Shown here one piece after another: positions 62,825-64,000 of a stretch of DNA of 64,000 nucleotides. The stretch covers positions 218,488 through 282,487 of the forward strand of contig NZ_WQHX01000007.1 of the NCBI RefSeq assembly GCF_013035425.1, in the 5' to 3' direction. The notes beneath the pieces were generated by a model. It worked only from the letters and a program-made list of their open reading frames with translations. It searched no databases and was not told the origin of the DNA. The stretch's first letter is position 1. Every line of letters starts with the position of its first letter. Source of the stretch: Ruegeria arenilitoris. GTDB lineage: Bacteria; Pseudomonadota; Alphaproteobacteria; Rhodobacterales; Rhodobacteraceae. The position numbers and the translations under genes were made by a program.

Positions 62825-64000
62825 ATGGAGGGCATTGATCTGCTTTGGGTGGTCATCGCCACTACGCTATTGTTCTTGATGCAAGCGGGCTTTCTTTGCC
62901 TCGAAACCGGAATGACCCGGTCGAAAAATAATATCAACGTCGCCATCAAGAACTTCTGTGACTTCTGTGTTTCGGCTCTGGCATTCTGGCTCGTGGGCTT
63001 CGGACTGATGTATGGTCTGAGCTATCAAGGGTGGATCGGATCGGATCTGTTCTCCCTCGACTTTGCAAAGGCCTCCCCGTCTCTTGCTGTCTTCTTCTTG
63101 TTCCAGGTGATGTTATGCGCGACGTCGGTCACGATCCTCTCGGGGATTGTCGCGGAGCGGATGAAGTTCGGGGCCTATCTTTTTGTCGCGGTTATCGTAT
63201 CGGGGTTCATCTACCCGATTGCAGGACACTGGGTCTGGGCCGAGCGATTGTCCCGGAGGTCAGGCTGGCTTGCAGAGTTGGGTTTTGTGGATTTTGCCGG
63301 GTCGACGGTGGTTCACAGCGTTGGGGGTTGGGCGGGCCTCGCGCTCGTCTTGATTGTGGGCCCGCGCTTGGGGCGCTTTGATGACGGCTCTGGCGCCCAC
63401 ACTATCACCCCTTCGAACATGCCCACCGCCACACTTGGGGCTCTTCTTCTCTTCATCGGCTGGCTGGGCTTCAATGGCGGAAGCACATTGGCGCTGGACG
63501 AAACTGTACCTTCTATTCTCATCAACACGGTCGTCGGAGGATGTGTCGGTGCTATCTCGGCCGGGGGGCTTCGCTACGCGGTCAATCAGCGGCTCGACGT
63601 GGATCAGTTCATCAATGGCGCACTAGGCGGACTTGTTGCGGTTACCGCGAACTGTTTCGCCGTCTCGACAGGGTCCGCCGCCCTGATTGGCTTGGTTGGT
63701 GGCATGATTGTCGTCTTCTTCAGCCAGATCCTCGAAACCCTGAAGATCGACGATGCGGTCGGAGCAATCCCTGTGCACCTTGGGGCCGGGATATGGGGCA
63801 CTCTGGCGACTGGCCTCTACGGCGATCTCGAAACCCTTGGCACAGGGCTGAGCCGCCTCGAACAGATCGGTGTTCAAGGTCTGGGCGTGCTTGTCTATGG
63901 CATCTGGACCTTCGGAGTGGCCCTTCTCGTATTCTCGGCTGGTAACGCGGTTTTCCGATTCAGGGTAACCGAAGAGGAAGAGATCGCAGGGCTCAATATC
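62825..64000 (+). CDS. Ammonium transporter, copy 2 (runs off the window)
   Basis: 392 codons from the ATG at 62825 to the window end with no stop. The first ~64 residues ('MEGIDLLWVVIATTLLFLMQ') are diverged from copy 1 but recognisably Amt, and the remainder is almost identical. The frame stops at 'EEEEIAGLNI', the point where copy 1 has only about 25 more residues, so copy 2 may end soon or be fused to a further (signalling) domain beyond the window. The conserved Amt pore sequence 'HSVGGWAGLALVL' is present. Confidence 0.9.
   Translation, partial: MEGIDLLWVVIATTLLFLMQAGFLCLETGMTRSKNNINVAIKNFCDFCVSALAFWLVGFGLMYGLSYQGWIGSDLFSLDFAKASPSLAVFFLFQVMLCATSVTILSGIVAERMKFGAYLFVAVIVSGFIYPIAGHWVWAERLSRRSGWLAELGFVDFAGSTVVHSVGGWAGLALVLIVGPRLGRFDDGSGAHTITPSNMPTATLGALLLFIGWLGFNGGSTLALDETVPSILINTVVGGCVGAISAGGLRYAVNQRLDVDQFINGALGGLVAVTANCFAVSTGSAALIGLVGGMIVVFFSQILETLKIDDAVGAIPVHLGAGIWGTLATGLYGDLETLGTGLSRLEQIGVQGLGVLVYGIWTFGVALLVFSAGNAVFRFRVTEEEEIAGLNI
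63263..64000 (+). repeat. Identical tract in the tandem Amt genes, copy 2
   Basis: Partner of 61939-62676. The tract extends to the window edge, so its right boundary is unknown. Confidence 0.85.

Overview
The window reads as chromosomal DNA of an alphaproteobacterium of the Rhodobacteraceae (roseobacter group). The evidence is the rpsB-tsf pair, the olsB-olsA ornithine-lipid pair, a class II DAHP synthase, an IalB-like protein, a VjbR-type LuxR regulator, a GcdH/LysR pair and the style of the phosphate (pst/pho) operon. This assignment rests on family resemblance only; no search was run. No rRNA, tRNA or CRISPR array was seen.

Bases 1 to about 42,900 look like ordinary chromosome. In order they hold: a DUF3553 protein and ornithine-lipid synthesis (olsB, olsA); rpsB-tsf; a LuxR regulator with aroQ; a catabolic/acyl-CoA cluster (quinone oxidoreductase, two SDRs, an APH-like phosphotransferase, a chromene-carboxylate isomerase-like protein, a serine hydrolase, TesB, glutaryl-CoA dehydrogenase and its LysR neighbour); a minus-strand unit yicC-gmk-gamma carbonic anhydrase-phoR followed by a Pho-box-driven pstSCAB-phoU-phoB; a PAS protein; class II DAHP synthase; a GlxA-type regulator; a PQQ sugar dehydrogenase; a five-gene branched-chain/amide-type ABC importer; a small lipoprotein; a HerA-like ATPase; an intergenic region with two candidate small RNAs; an IalB protein; an lpxD-acp-KAS lipid cassette; and two cell-wall proteins (L,D-transpeptidase, DUF882).

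Bases about 43,100 to 49,933 form a small integrated element: P4-type tyrosine integrase, an unknown gene, AlpA-like excisionase/regulator, Toprim primase-like protein, DUF3987 protein, small unknowns and a DUF5681 protein. It is cut at its right end by an IS6-family insertion sequence. It has replication-type genes but no structural phage genes, and carries two near-identical 18-bp palindromes.

Bases 49,971 to 64,000 are an accessory nitrogen and signalling region made of two divergent operons. The minus-strand operon encodes a small unknown, type II glutamine synthetase, another small protein, a SulP-STAS transporter with a C-terminal cyclic-nucleotide-binding-like domain, and a membrane-anchored FMN glutamate-synthase-like protein. 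The plus-strand operon encodes a MscS channel fused to a cNMP-binding-like and a TerB-like domain, a SLOG-domain protein with two pairs of transmembrane helices (SLATT-like), a kinase-less HisKA-receiver-DUF4062 protein, a single-domain receiver, and two tandem ammonium-transporter genes whose last ~740 compared bases are identical; the second runs off the window. My leading hypothesis is that this is an ammonium-linked, nucleotide-messenger-controlled membrane system. It is the part most worth studying.
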